From positions 186,001 through 250,000 of the forward strand of contig NZ_VUOC01000004.1 in the NCBI RefSeq assembly GCF_008386695.1: a stretch of DNA of 64,000 bases, given 5' to 3'. Of the stretch, positions 17,614-26,485 are shown in pieces; the stretch's first letter is position 1, and each line of letters begins with the position of its first letter. Under the pieces are notes generated by a model, which was not told where the DNA came from, did no database searches, and was given only the letters and a program-made list of their open reading frames with translations. The DNA comes from Chitinophaga agrisoli. GTDB taxonomy: Bacteria; Bacteroidota; Bacteroidia; Chitinophagales; Chitinophagaceae. The position numbers and the translations under genes are program-made.

Positions 17614-18462
17614 TCAATAAAAAAGCTTCCAGGTCTGGTTTCCCCCGGGCCTGCCTTCAAATGTCTGGCCCCACACCACCATCGCCAGCTGCTTTTCATC
17701 ATTATAACTGTACGTAAAAGTATTAATAGTGGGCACGTCACCACTCGGGCCCTGGGACAGGCCCGTTAGCAGGTTCTTATTGAACCAGCACTCATCATTG
17801 GCAATATCATCTATAAACGTAAATCCATTAATGTTCAACAAAGAAACCCCTTTAAACACATTCGGATCACTACCATAGGTCAATGTTTTTTGCGTACCAG
17901 GACTGCCATCCGCGTTAAAGTATCGTATGCTGGTAATATTGCCAGCTGTTACCTCATAGGTATAGTACCCCGTAAGATAAGGTTGCCCGTTATTGATGTC
18001 AGGATGGCTCGTGTAAGAGGTTTTCTTAGTGATCAGGCCATTGTTATATTCTAAAGTGTCTGAAAACGCAGCATCAATCCCCCTTTCACTTTCGTATGTA
18101 CTGTTGATCCGGGTTAACTGGTTAGCTGCATTGTAAGTATAATCAACAGTTACCACGTCCCCATCCCCCTTCGCCACCACCTTTACCGGGTTGCCGGCGC
18201 TGTTATAAGTCGCCATCACAGAATCTTTTAACGTCGTATTTACCACTTTGGTAACCCTATTCCCCGCATCATAGCTAAGCACAAAACTGGTATCATCCCC
18301 GCCGGTTCCCTCCGTCACGCCAACAAAATAAGGGCCTCCGGGATGGGCATTTTCATCCGGATCGGGATTCGGGTTATCATCATCTTTGCCGCAGGACACA
18401 AATGTCAGTAAAGCAAACAAAACAGGCATAGCAGATCTTAATCTCATAAATATGGGTTTCAT
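17614..18462 (-). CDS. Lipoprotein with YD-like repeats (paralogue B)
   Basis: 282 residues; signal peptide and lipobox LLTFVSC followed by an acidic linker (GKDDDNPNPDPDEN). The body aligns with paralogue A throughout: VGVTEGTGGDDTSFVLSYDA near residue 48, YTYNAANQLTRI, a central TYGSDPNVFKGVSLLN and a C-terminal YNDEKQLAMVV followed by GQTFEG. The repeated tyrosine-asparagine hairpins suggest a short YD-type beta structure. Its function is unknown. The pair is a local tandem duplication that has diverged mostly in the first third. Confidence 0.72.
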   Translation of the reverse strand: MKPIFMRLRSAMPVLFALLTFVSCGKDDDNPNPDPDENAHPGGPYFVGVTEGTGGDDTSFVLSYDAGNRVTKVVNTTLKDSVMATYNSAGNPVKVVAKGDGDVVTVDYTYNAANQLTRINSTYESERGIDAAFSDTLEYNNGLITKKTSYTSHPDINNGQPYLTGYYTYEVTAGNITSIRYFNADGSPGTQKTLTYGSDPNVFKGVSLLNINGFTFIDDIANDECWFNKNLLTGLSQGPSGDVPTINTFTYSYNDEKQLAMVVWGQTFEGRPGGNQTWKLFY

Positions 18463-18483
18463 TGAATCATTTAATGTATACGC

Positions 18484-18927
18484 TTAAAGGTGATCTATAG
18501 GTTGATGGCCCAACGCATTCCCATCCTTATCCAAAGGAATAAAAGTGCTGTAGGCCACCTCCAGTATATTACCTTCAATATCCTCAAAATAGAAGAACAG
18601 CCCGCCAAAAGGAGGCGCAGTAGGCGGTTTCAGGATCTTTACGCCTTTGGCCTTCAGCTGTTCATACAGCGTGTTTACTTCCGCTTCTGTAGCCACATTA
18701 TAGCCAATGGTAACAGAACGGAAACCGCTCCCTTCCGGCGGCACGCCAATAAAATCCGCCAGGGCTTTACGTTTGCCTAAGCTGAACAGGAAACCGTTCA
18801 TCTGGTAAAAGATAATATCCTGGTTTTCCGCCACCGGTTTCCAGCCAAAGCTCTCTTCATAGAACTTTTTCATAGCCGGGAGGTCATCCGCTCCCAATGT
18901 TAGTACGCTTATACGTTGTTGCATCAT
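18484..18927 (-). CDS. VOC-superfamily (glyoxalase-like) protein
   Basis: 147 residues made of two beta-alpha-beta-beta-beta modules: RISVLTLGADDLPAMKKFYEESFGWKPV at the N terminus and VTIGYNVATEAEVNTLYEQLKAKGVKIL in the second half, then FYFEDIEGNILEVAYS with the usual C-terminal Glu ligand. The equivalent first-module metal ligand is unclear (T or L replaces His), so it may be a non-catalytic or resistance-type VOC protein. Two adjacent ATGs (18927 and 18924) are possible starts. It lies 21 bp upstream of the lipoprotein B start and could be co-transcribed with it. Confidence 0.85.
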   Translation of the reverse strand: MMQQRISVLTLGADDLPAMKKFYEESFGWKPVAENQDIIFYQMNGFLFSLGKRKALADFIGVPPEGSGFRSVTIGYNVATEAEVNTLYEQLKAKGVKILKPPTAPPFGGLFFYFEDIEGNILEVAYSTFIPLDKDGNALGHQPIDHL

Positions 18928-19221
18928 ATAGTTGATTTTTTTTACCGGGTGATAGAAAAACGCATGATCGTAAAACCTGCCCCTGTTTCTCTACTTGATA
19001 GCCCCAAAATCAGCTATGCAAGATATTGACAACTGATATTGGACTTACCCCTATCCGTTATTTAAATTTTCTTTTCAGCTACCGGAAAGATCGGCAATAT
19101 TGGGGGCAATGGCATTGATCTCAGGCCTCGCCGTTATAATCATCGTATACCACAAATTACCGTTTATTTACCTTATACCCTATGGATGAGCTAACCCGCA
19201 ATCACTGCATAAAAACAATAC

Positions 19222-19239
19222 ACTTACTTAAATGTAAGT
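19222..19239. promoter_or_regulatory. Palindromic operator, probably for the HxlR regulator
   Basis: The 358-bp gap 18928-19285 contains ACTTAC-TTAAAT-GTAAGT, an inverted repeat of 6-bp arms. HxlR-family regulators bind sites of the ACTTAC/GTAAGT type, and the operon's second gene is an HxlR protein. The site sits 26 bp upstream of the -7 box at 19266, around -45, so it can block or recruit polymerase. Nothing else coding was seen in the gap. Confidence 0.68.
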
Positions 19240-19265
19240 ATGCCAAAGCAAGTACAGCCCTCCCA

Positions 19266-19273
19266 TAGCTTTG
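19266..19273 (+). promoter_or_regulatory. -7 box of the propeller/HxlR operon
   Basis: TAGCTTTG matches TAnnTTTG exactly; it ends 12 bp before the ATG, so the transcript would have a leader of only a few bases. Confidence 0.55.
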
Positions 19274-19285
19274 CGAAAAAAAATC

Positions 19286-20281
19286 ATGAAGTATAAGCTT
19301 AAATTACTGGCTACCATCCTATTCCTCACCACTGCTGTGATAGCGCAGGAAAAAAATACTACATTCTCCCATTTCATAAAGGGCATTACAAATCCGGAAG
19401 ACATCATTCAGATCCCGGATGCGCAATGGGTACTCGTCAGCTCAATGGCGTCAGACGCCAGTTCCTCCGGCGCCATCTATGGCATAAACACCCAAACGGA
19501 AGAAATAAGGCTCCTGTTCACCCCGGGCAAAGACAATACAGCAAACCATCACCTTGCCCGGTTTGCCCCTCATGGCATTTACGTACACAAGGATCAGCTA
19601 TTGGTCATCAACCACGGTAGCAGGGAAGCAATAGAACTATTTGATCTCCATTTTGAAAACGGAGCGCCTAAGCTAAAATGGTCGCGTTATATCAGCTTCC
19701 CCGCAAATGTTTGGGCCAACGGCCTGGTAACCGGTAATGATGGAAAAATCTATGCCACCGCTATGTACGACCCTGCCGATACCTTGTTTCTACAAAAATT
19801 CACCCATGCCCTTCCTACAGGCGCCGTTTGGCAATGGGACGATCTAAACGGATGGCGGCCATTTAATAAGATGCTGTTTTCCGCCGCCAATGGCATTGCC
19901 ATTTCGCCAGATGGTAAATATCTCTACGTTGCTGAGTGGGCCCGGCGGCGTGTGCATAAGCTATCAACAAGCAATGATGCAGATACACTAGCTATTGAGG
20001 TAGATTTTATGCCTGATAATATCCGCTGGACCAAAGATGGGCAGCTTATTATCGCCGGCCAACGGGCCTTACCGGTAACCGTATTCACCAATAAAGGCAT
20101 TCATCAAAAAGTGGTATATTTCAGCGTAATAAAGATAGATCCCGCATCCATGGCTCACAAGCCGCTCTTAAAAGCTGGCGGCAGTACATTTGCAAGTGCA
20201 ACAGTTGCAGCAGAAATAAATGGAAGCTATTGGATCGGCTGTGTAGGAGATAACAAAATAGCGGTGTATACTAAAAAATAG
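19286..20281 (+). CDS. Exported SMP-30/paraoxonase-like beta-propeller protein
   Basis: 331 residues from ATG 19286, which begins a clear signal peptide (LLATILFLTTAVIAQ); the TTG fifteen bases earlier overlaps the promoter and is unlikely. The mature part has propeller blades with HGIYVHKDQLLVINHG near 95 and NGIAISPDGKYLYVAEWARRRV near 205, the latter typical of SMP-30/gluconolactonase and strictosidine-synthase-like proteins; the HGI and Asn residues resemble calcium ligands of paraoxonases. Lactone or ester hydrolysis in the periplasm is the best guess. It is followed after 3 bp by an HxlR regulator, suggesting induction by an electrophilic or aromatic substrate. Confidence 0.82.
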   Translation: MKYKLKLLATILFLTTAVIAQEKNTTFSHFIKGITNPEDIIQIPDAQWVLVSSMASDASSSGAIYGINTQTEEIRLLFTPGKDNTANHHLARFAPHGIYVHKDQLLVINHGSREAIELFDLHFENGAPKLKWSRYISFPANVWANGLVTGNDGKIYATAMYDPADTLFLQKFTHALPTGAVWQWDDLNGWRPFNKMLFSAANGIAISPDGKYLYVAEWARRRVHKLSTSNDADTLAIEVDFMPDNIRWTKDGQLIIAGQRALPVTVFTNKGIHQKVVYFSVIKIDPASMAHKPLLKAGGSTFASATVAAEINGSYWIGCVGDNKIAVYTKK

Positions 20282-20284
20282 GTC

Positions 20285-20635
20285 ATGCCGGAATTTTTTC
20301 ATGATAGAAGGTTGTACTATACACCCATAGAGTTTGCCTTAAAACATATAGGCGGCACCTGGAAAATGCCTATACTGTGGCGCTTGCAGGGAGAAGCCCA
20401 ACGCTTCAGCGAGCTTAAAAAAGATATTCCGCACATTACAGATAAGATGCTTACCAGCCAGCTCCGGGAATTGGAAACCAAAGGACTTGTCAAAAGGATC
20501 GTTCTACCCGGGACCACACCCCGGGTAGAATATAGTTTAACGGACAAAGGCAAAACTGCTATCCCCGTTATTGAAACCATTATGAAGTATGGATTCGGGC
20601 TAATGCAGGAAGAAGGTATTGAATGGCCACATTAA
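20285..20635 (+). CDS. HxlR-family transcriptional regulator
   Basis: 116 residues with the complete winged-helix signature: YTPIEFALKHIGGTWKMPILWRL at the start, RFSELKKDIPHITDKMLTSQLRELETKGLVKR in the middle and VEYSLTDKGKTAIPVIETI in the wing. HxlR proteins sense electrophiles, quinones or disulfide stress, often via a conserved Cys near the N terminus; no Cys is present here, so sensing must be different, perhaps by direct ligand binding. It forms an operon with the propeller gene 3 bp upstream, and the palindrome at 19222-19239 is its likely target, giving autoregulation. Confidence 0.93.
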   Translation: MPEFFHDRRLYYTPIEFALKHIGGTWKMPILWRLQGEAQRFSELKKDIPHITDKMLTSQLRELETKGLVKRIVLPGTTPRVEYSLTDKGKTAIPVIETIMKYGFGLMQEEGIEWPH

Positions 20636-20638
20636 ATT

Positions 20639-21340
20639 TTATGCTTTATCCTCCCACTGCAAAAACCAATAATCCCCGTGCCGCACTTTCTCATACCCCC
20701 CAACATGCACCGCCCCCTTAAACAACGGGCAATCAACCACCAGCGTATGAAACTCCCCATTCTCCCCGCATACATCCACCCCTTTCGCTTCCAGCTCATG
20801 CACCAACCCCATATCCATCACACGCCCCAGGAAATCCGGCCCTAACTGCACATTGCAGGAAACGATCATCGTGCGGATCCCATCCCGCAACATCGCCTCC
20901 ACCAACGCCCGCCGCGGCTGTTGCCACAGCGGCAATACCGCCTCAATTCCCGCCGCCGCACACACCTTCTCCTCCCAGTCACGATGCGCCTGCAGGTCAA
21001 TATCGCCAAAAACCGCGGCCCCTACTTTATAAAGTTCCGTGATCTGGTGCAGCGCAGCTATAAACCGCATCTCATACGCCTCCCACGAGGCAGGCACCGT
21101 AATAAGCGGCAATCCCACTGCCTCCGCCTGTTGCAGTAATAAATGATGCGGCAGCCCATGCGAACGGGAGATCTGCCCGTTCTCATTCATCATATTTAAC
21201 AATACCGTAGGCTGATAACCGGCCGCTATAGCCTGCATCATGGCATAACAGCTGTCTTTACCCCCACTCCAGGAAACTAATGTTTTCAATGTTGCAATAG
21301 TTGATGTTGAACAATGGATACCTTGTACCAGGTACAGCAA
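20639..21340 (-). CDS. Diphthine-ammonia-ligase-like PP-loop ATPase
   Basis: ORF of 233 codons. The core is an adenine-nucleotide alpha-hydrolase domain with the PP-loop SGGKDSCYAM near residue 24, then GYQPTVLLNMMNE, a VFGDIDLQAHRDWEEKV segment near 117 and GENGEFHTLVVDCP near 205, all diagnostic of the MJ0570/Dph6-like family. In archaea and eukaryotes it amidates diphthine on EF-2; bacteria lack diphthamide, so the bacterial substrate is unknown. The true start is unclear: the ATG at 21340 precedes a poorly conserved 17-residue leader, while an in-frame TTG directly before KTLVSWSGGKDS fits the family better. It ends convergently 3 bp from the HxlR gene. Confidence 0.86.
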   Translation of the reverse strand: MLYLVQGIHCSTSTIATLKTLVSWSGGKDSCYAMMQAIAAGYQPTVLLNMMNENGQISRSHGLPHHLLLQQAEAVGLPLITVPASWEAYEMRFIAALHQITELYKVGAAVFGDIDLQAHRDWEEKVCAAAGIEAVLPLWQQPRRALVEAMLRDGIRTMIVSCNVQLGPDFLGRVMDMGLVHELEAKGVDVCGENGEFHTLVVDCPLFKGAVHVGGYEKVRHGDYWFLQWEDKA

Positions 21341-21467
21341 TGTAATGGTTTTAATTGGTAGTCGGATTTGGCTGATTGGAGGAAAATACTATGTACATCT
21401 TGGCATGAAACGCCTATATTTCATCACACTGATGTGTCCAATGCTCAGAAAAGTAAGGATTATAGAA

Positions 21468-22445
21468 TCATATTGTTATATCAACAACAATAATTTCATT
21501 ATGTATTTCTATGTAAAGTTGTAGGACTTCGCTAATATCAAAACTGAAAATTGTGGCATTTTGGGGGTCTATTCTCTCCCTATCAAATCGATGAACTATC
21601 CTCTGCCCGTCACCATCATAGGAATGGAATTTTATCTCATCGGTAATAATTGCTGACTTTGACTTATTCTCAACCTGGACATCTAAGTCATTCCCGTTTA
21701 GTATAGGCGTAATGCTAATGTGCTTAATACTAATACTGGTTGACATGCCAACTCTGTGATAACCGTACAGTCTGAATATGAGATGATCTATATTTATATA
21801 AGGATTTCTTTCATAAAATGGTAACTCACTTACTGTTGATTTTCGTAGCCATGCGGCATTAACAGTAGCTAATTCAAGCGTTTTTCTTATTTCGTCAAAA
21901 ATCTCCGTACCCGCCTTTTTCTCGCTGGTGTAACCGGTAACATGCTTAGCTAATGGAACGTCCTTTGATTTGGTAAATGGGGTGTCATTCTGTTCAAAAT
22001 GTAAAAGGAACCAATGCTCAATGGCAATACTGGTAAATGCAATATGGACCAACGGTTCAACCAGGGATAACGTATAAGCTGCTGCATGATAAGGATGTCC
22101 GTCCTTATCGTATACCGCCCAGCCTTCGTCATAACCACGTTCCAATCTCCACAACTGCGCCTCTCGCACGTATCTTACCGGTACCTGTTTATGCTCTTCC
22201 TCAATGATGGGTTCATCTTTAACGACAATAAGATCCCTCTTTTTTCTTTCGGATTTGTGAGGTTGCTTATTCGTCACGGTGGAGGCTTCGGGTTTGGGAA
22301 GTGGGTAAACTTCGATAACATCCCAGATCTTTTCGTCCGCCAGTTCCTTAACAAACCCTTTGAGATAATTGGGCGTTACCTTTGAATCCTCACAAACAAT
22401 GACAAGCGTTTTAAAAAGTGGCTTACTTACCGTCCTCGTCATCAT
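21468..22445 (-). CDS. rloB: RloB-like TOPRIM-fold protein (AbiLii-like)
   Basis: 325 residues. The N-terminal strand LVIVCEDSKVTPNYLKGF (Glu19) and the later GWAVYDKDGHPYHAAA (Asp-x-Asp near 115) form the acidic pair of a TOPRIM-like RloB domain; IAIEHWFLLHFE near 145 is the third RloB signature. The family usually has about 200 residues; the additional C-terminal 130 residues are beta-rich and may be a separate ligand or regulatory domain. The start overlaps the upstream ATPase gene by 23 bp, indicating translational coupling. RloA/RloB pairs and the lactococcal AbiL system act in phage defence, with RloB as presumed nuclease effector. The gene is clearly AT-richer than its neighbours, consistent with transfer. 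Confidence 0.8.
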   Translation of the reverse strand: MMTRTVSKPLFKTLVIVCEDSKVTPNYLKGFVKELADEKIWDVIEVYPLPKPEASTVTNKQPHKSERKKRDLIVVKDEPIIEEEHKQVPVRYVREAQLWRLERGYDEGWAVYDKDGHPYHAAAYTLSLVEPLVHIAFTSIAIEHWFLLHFEQNDTPFTKSKDVPLAKHVTGYTSEKKAGTEIFDEIRKTLELATVNAAWLRKSTVSELPFYERNPYINIDHLIFRLYGYHRVGMSTSISIKHISITPILNGNDLDVQVENKSKSAIITDEIKFHSYDGDGQRIVHRFDRERIDPQNATIFSFDISEVLQLYIEIHNEIIVVDITI

Positions 22446-23751
22446 TAAATATGTATTCTATGTCCTTAATATCAGGTAATGCCCCAAATTTACCAGCCAG
22501 GTACCATTTATCAAATGGGATATCTTCCCGTATATCATTAAAATCTTGTGCGGAATATATCTCGGTATCTCCTTTTTCTTTCTTATTTGCAAACCAGATC
22601 TGGTCTGAACGGAACATATCTTTGTCTATCAAGTGGGCTTCATGCGTACTGAATATAATTTGAGCGTTTTTCTTATTAATCGTTGGGTTATTAAACAGCG
22701 AAACCAGGAATCTTGCTACCTTAGGGTGTAAACTATTATCCAGTTCGTCAATAAATACCACCCCACCAAGTCTTATTACAACAAGTACGTAGGCCCCGAG
22801 AGCAAATAACACATTCGTCCCAGCCGATTCTTCTATAAAAGGCAATTCATAGTTAGAAAAGACCTTATCCCTTTTATAAACAATATGATTTCCAAACAGA
22901 TGTTTAGTCCGTTGTTCGTTGTTCGGAGTGTGTTTTAGGTAGCGTCGCTTCACTCCATTATCTACTTCTTCCTTTAACAACAAGCCATCAATTTTAGTAT
23001 CTGCAGCTTTGACTAGTTTCTCAACTTGTTTAAAAAAATCATCTCCAAGTTGATGATCAATTCCAGTGATAACTGCCCTGGACAATTCCTCAATTCCTTG
23101 CGAGTTGTTCTCGCTCCATATCATCCAGTAAGCTTCAAAGTAGCTATAGACGGCATTAAAGAATTTGTCTGGTATTTCAGACCCGAATTTTGAGAGAATT
23201 ACCTGATTCTTAAACACTTTAAAATGTTCAGGGAATAGCTTAAGATCAATTCCTTTCACGTCTTTAGCCAAACGAACATCGTCGGCCAGCTCCCCCTTTT
23301 TACTTATAATGCGTTTAAATAGATTTTTCTTGACGTTTTTGGGATAGTAATTCAACTCCTCTGCAGTGATGTTATATAAATTAAATGATATTGAATACCT
23401 ATATTTAATATTTTCTATTATAAATACACATTCATACCTGGTGTCCATTTCTTGATTTTCGACCTCAAATAAGAAAGGATCATAAAATATATTGGGTTTT
23501 CCCTCTGGAAGTCTTCCAGTTGTCATTATTATGGTCTTAAAATTGCGGAACGCCTTAATGAAGGTACTCTTACCTGATGCGTTGGCCCCGAAAATTACAG
23601 CTGACTTTAAAAGCTGAACATGATCGTCCTTCCCAATACTCACCTGCACCGTATTAGTGTCACGCTTATACTTCGTGGCCTCTGCCACCATTGAAAAAGT
23701 CTGTGCGTCTTTTATGGATCGGTAATTTTCAACTGTGAACTCTACTAACAT
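22423..23751 (-). CDS. rloA: RloA-like AAA/ABC ATPase (AbiLi-like)
   Basis: 442 residues from the ATG at 23751, where the conserved MLVEFTVENYRSIKD begins; an upstream extension to 23811 is not conserved. It belongs to the OLD/AAA_15/21 class of SMC-like ATPases: Walker A FGANASGKST at 54-63, Walker B GGVVFIDELDNSLHP near 340 and the H-loop IIFSTHEAHLID near 378. A coiled or variable middle (80-300) replaces the SMC arm. With the overlapping RloB it matches the two-gene abortive infection architecture. Upstream is a TATTTTTTG promoter-like box near 23765. Codon use and base composition (many AAA, ATT, TTT) depart from the surrounding genes. Confidence 0.88.
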   Translation of the reverse strand: MLVEFTVENYRSIKDAQTFSMVAEATKYKRDTNTVQVSIGKDDHVQLLKSAVIFGANASGKSTFIKAFRNFKTIIMTTGRLPEGKPNIFYDPFLFEVENQEMDTRYECVFIIENIKYRYSISFNLYNITAEELNYYPKNVKKNLFKRIISKKGELADDVRLAKDVKGIDLKLFPEHFKVFKNQVILSKFGSEIPDKFFNAVYSYFEAYWMIWSENNSQGIEELSRAVITGIDHQLGDDFFKQVEKLVKAADTKIDGLLLKEEVDNGVKRRYLKHTPNNEQRTKHLFGNHIVYKRDKVFSNYELPFIEESAGTNVLFALGAYVLVVIRLGGVVFIDELDNSLHPKVARFLVSLFNNPTINKKNAQIIFSTHEAHLIDKDMFRSDQIWFANKKEKGDTEIYSAQDFNDIREDIPFDKWYLAGKFGALPDIKDIEYIFNDDEDGK

Positions 23752-23918
23752 AATGTAAATATACTGCAAAAAATAGCTCCTTTCACTCCCGCAAACACAT
23801 AGAAATGCCATTTTCTGAACATTTTCATCAAAAAATAAGCTTTCTTATAAAAATTTAATGCACTCCCTCCTTCATATCCCCAATTATTCCCCTAATTTCA
23901 CCCCTCAAACCACCCGCC

Positions 23919-24491
23919 ATGGAACTCGACTACATCGACAACAAAACCTTCGAAAAAGAAAACTACACCGCCTCCCCTTTTCCCAAAGGAGAATACGAAC
24001 AATGCACCTTCATCCGCTGCGATTTCTCCAACACAGACCTCTCCGATAACAAATTCATCGACTGCTCCTTCCAAAGCTGCAACCTCAGCCTCGCCAAACT
24101 AAAGAACACCGCCCTTCGCGATATCACCTTCAAAGATTGCAAGCTCCTGGGCCTGCACTTCGAGAACTGCAACGAATTCGGCCTCGCCTTCTCCTTCGAT
24201 AACTGCACCCTCGATCATACCTCTTTCTACGGCCGGAAACTAAAAAAGACCATCTTCAAAAATACCTCCCTCAAACACGCAGACTTTACAGACGCAGACC
24301 TCACCAGCTCCTCATTCGACAACTGCGACCTGTCCAATGCGCAGTTTGACAATACCACCCTCGAAAAAGCAGACCTGCGCACCGCCTTTAATTACGCCCT
24401 GGACCCGGACCAGAACCGCATAAAGAAGGCAAAGTTCGCCCTCCCCGGCGTGATCGCCTTACTCTCCAAATACGATATTGAGATCGGCTAA
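23919..24491 (+). CDS. Pentapeptide-repeat protein
   Basis: 190 residues, nearly all in A(D/N)LXX-type repeats: CTFIRCDFSNTDLSDNKFIDCSFQ and so on from residue 25 to 165, interrupted by a loop at YGRKLKKT near 106, then a short C-terminal helix (PGVIALLSKYDIEIG). The fold is a right-handed quadrilateral beta helix; the length and the break between two repeat stacks are like Qnr/MfpA gyrase-protecting proteins, so DNA mimicry is possible but not shown. It is divergent from the RloA gene by 167 bp and ends before a bidirectional terminator. Confidence 0.9.
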   Translation: MELDYIDNKTFEKENYTASPFPKGEYEQCTFIRCDFSNTDLSDNKFIDCSFQSCNLSLAKLKNTALRDITFKDCKLLGLHFENCNEFGLAFSFDNCTLDHTSFYGRKLKKTIFKNTSLKHADFTDADLTSSSFDNCDLSNAQFDNTTLEKADLRTAFNYALDPDQNRIKKAKFALPGVIALLSKYDIEIG

Positions 24492-24573
24492 AATGATCAG
24501 GCAGCCTTCACACCATCTATAAACCTTTCCCTCTTAAAACCACTCCCCATCCTGCATCTACCAAAACACAAAC

Positions 24574-24610
24574 AAAAACGCCCGTACTGCATCGCAATAC
24601 GGGCGTTTTT
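24574..24610. terminator. Bidirectional terminator
   Basis: Arms AAAAACGCCCGTA and TACGGGCGTTTTT; serves the pentapeptide gene and possibly lepA reading the other way. Confidence 0.88.
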
Positions 24611-24654
24611 AAATATATCCGAATATAATTCTCAACCTACCAATCCAGCATCCT

Positions 24655-24679
24655 CATTCGTAATTCGTAATTACTAATC
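24655..24679. repeat. AATTACG heptamer repeat at the lepA stop codon
   Basis: On the minus strand the lepA TAG is followed by TAATTACGAATTACGAAT. The 16 bases 24661-24676 are identical to 4559-4574 at the yraN stop. Confidence 0.75.
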
Positions 24680-26464
24680 ATCCAGCTTCAACACCGCTAA
24701 AAACGCTTCCTGCGGCACTTCCACACTACCTATCTGGCGCATACGTTTCTTACCTTCTTTCTGCTTCTCCAACAGTTTACGTTTACGGGAAATATCACCG
24801 CCATAACACTTCGCCGTTACATCCTTACGCATCGCGCTGATGTTCTCACGCGCCACGATCTTAGCGCCAATAGCCGCCTGTATCGCGATCAGGAACTGCT
24901 GACGGGGCAGCAGCTCTTTCAGCTTTTCACACAGCTTACGGCCAAAATCATGCGCGCGGCCGCGGTGAATAAGAGCGCTCAGGGCGTCCACTTTCTCTGC
25001 ATTCAGCAGGATATCCATTTTCACGATATCGCTATCGCGGTACCCAATAGGCGAATAGTCAAAAGAAGCATATCCACGGGTCTGGCTCTTCAGCTTATCA
25101 TAGAAGTCAAATACGATCTCTGTTAAAGGCATCTCAAAGATCAGCTCTACACGGGTAGTAGTAAGGTAGCTCTGGTTGATGAGGATCCCACGTTTACCTA
25201 GGCACAGCGTCATGATATTGCCAATGTACTCCGGTTTAGTGATGATCTGTGCGCGGATAAATGGCTCTTCAATGCGTTCCAGGCGGGTAGGGTCTGGCAT
25301 TTCAGATGGGTTGTTCACGATCAGCTTTTCTCCCCGGCTCGTATGAGCAATAAAGCCCACGTTCGGTACCGTAGTGATCACCGTCTGGTTAAACTCCCTT
25401 TCCAGGCGCTCCTGGATGATCTCCATGTGCAGCATGCCCAGGAACCCGCATCGGAAACCAAAGCCCAATGCCTGGGAGGTCTCTAGCTCGTAGGTAAGGG
25501 AAGCGTCATTCAGCTGCAGCTTATCCATACAATCACGCAGCTCCTCAAAATCATCGGTCTCTACCGGGAAGATACCGGCAAATACCATCGGTTTCACCTC
25601 TTCAAAACCCTTGATGGCGTTTACGCCCGGGTTGGAGGAGAGCGTGATGGTATCGCCCACCTTCACTTCCTTGGCGTTTTTGATACCGGTGATGATATAA
25701 CCCACATCGCCGGTCTTCACCTCGTTCCTGGGCTCCAGTCCCAGCCGCAGAATACCTACCTCGTCGGCAAAGTACTCCTGGCCGGTGTTCACAAACTTCA
25801 CCTTGTCGCCTTTTTTAATAGCGCCGTTATATACGCGGAAATAAGCGATAATCCCGCGGAAAGAGTTAAATACGCTGTCAAAGATCAATGCCTGCAGCGG
25901 CGCGTCCGGTTCGCCTTTAGGGGCGGGGATGCGTGCTACAATGGCTTCCAGGATGGCTTCCACGCCCAGGCCGGTGCGGCCGGAGGCCAGCAGGATGTCC
26001 TCTTCTTTACAGCCGATCAGCTCCAGGATCTGGTCTTTTACCTCCGGGATCATGGCGCCGTCCATATCTATTTTATTGATAACCGGGATGATCTCCAGGT
26101 CGTTCTCCAGGGCCAGGTACAGGTTAGAGATCGTCTGGGCCTGTATGCCCTGGGTAGCATCCACCAGCAGCAGCGCGCCTTCACAGGCGGCCAGCGCACG
26201 GGAAACCTCGTAGGAGAAATCCACGTGGCCCGGGGTGTCTATCAGATTAAAGGTATATTGCTCTCCATTGTGGGAGTAGTTCATCTGGATAGCATGGCTC
26301 TTAATGGTGATGCCTTTCTCGCGTTCCAGGTCCATATCGTCCAGTACCTGGGCCTGCATATCCCGGTCGGAGATAGTCTTGGTGAGTTCCAGTAAACGGT
26401 CGGCTAATGTGCTCTTGCCGTGGTCAATATGTGCAATGATGCAAAAATTCCTGATATTCTTCAT
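24674..26464 (-). CDS. lepA: Elongation factor 4 (LepA)
   Basis: 596 residues from the ATG at 26464; the longer frame reads through a leader hairpin and promoter and is rejected. GTPase motifs: G1 AHIDHGKST at 9-17, G3 DTPGHVDF near 77 and G4 NKID near 131. Domain II, the EF-G-like III and V domains and the LepA-specific C-terminal tail ([37 protein letters not shown] type) follow; the catalytic lysine-rich tail is intact. It promotes ribosome back-translocation and initiation or biogenesis steps. Its 5' leader contains a 13-bp perfect hairpin, and its stop codon lies in a repeat array. Confidence 0.97.
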   Translation of the reverse strand: MKNIRNFCIIAHIDHGKSTLADRLLELTKTISDRDMQAQVLDDMDLEREKGITIKSHAIQMNYSHNGEQYTFNLIDTPGHVDFSYEVSRALAACEGALLLVDATQGIQAQTISNLYLALENDLEIIPVINKIDMDGAMIPEVKDQILELIGCKEEDILLASGRTGLGVEAILEAIVARIPAPKGEPDAPLQALIFDSVFNSFRGIIAYFRVYNGAIKKGDKVKFVNTGQEYFADEVGILRLGLEPRNEVKTGDVGYIITGIKNAKEVKVGDTITLSSNPGVNAIKGFEEVKPMVFAGIFPVETDDFEELRDCMDKLQLNDASLTYELETSQALGFGFRCGFLGMLHMEIIQERLEREFNQTVITTVPNVGFIAHTSRGEKLIVNNPSEMPDPTRLERIEEPFIRAQIITKPEYIGNIMTLCLGKRGILINQSYLTTTRVELIFEMPLTEIVFDFYDKLKSQTRGYASFDYSPIGYRDSDIVKMDILLNAEKVDALSALIHRGRAHDFGRKLCEKLKELLPRQQFLIAIQAAIGAKIVARENISAMRKDVTAKCYGGDISRKRKLLEKQKEGKKRMRQIGSVEVPQEAFLAVLKLDD

Positions 26465-26485
26465 ATATTCTTTTCGGATAATGCG

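Noticed and set aside
21468-23751. Type I restriction system component
   Set aside because: RloA and RloB families were once named for restriction loci, but no hsd genes are present; the pair stands on its own.
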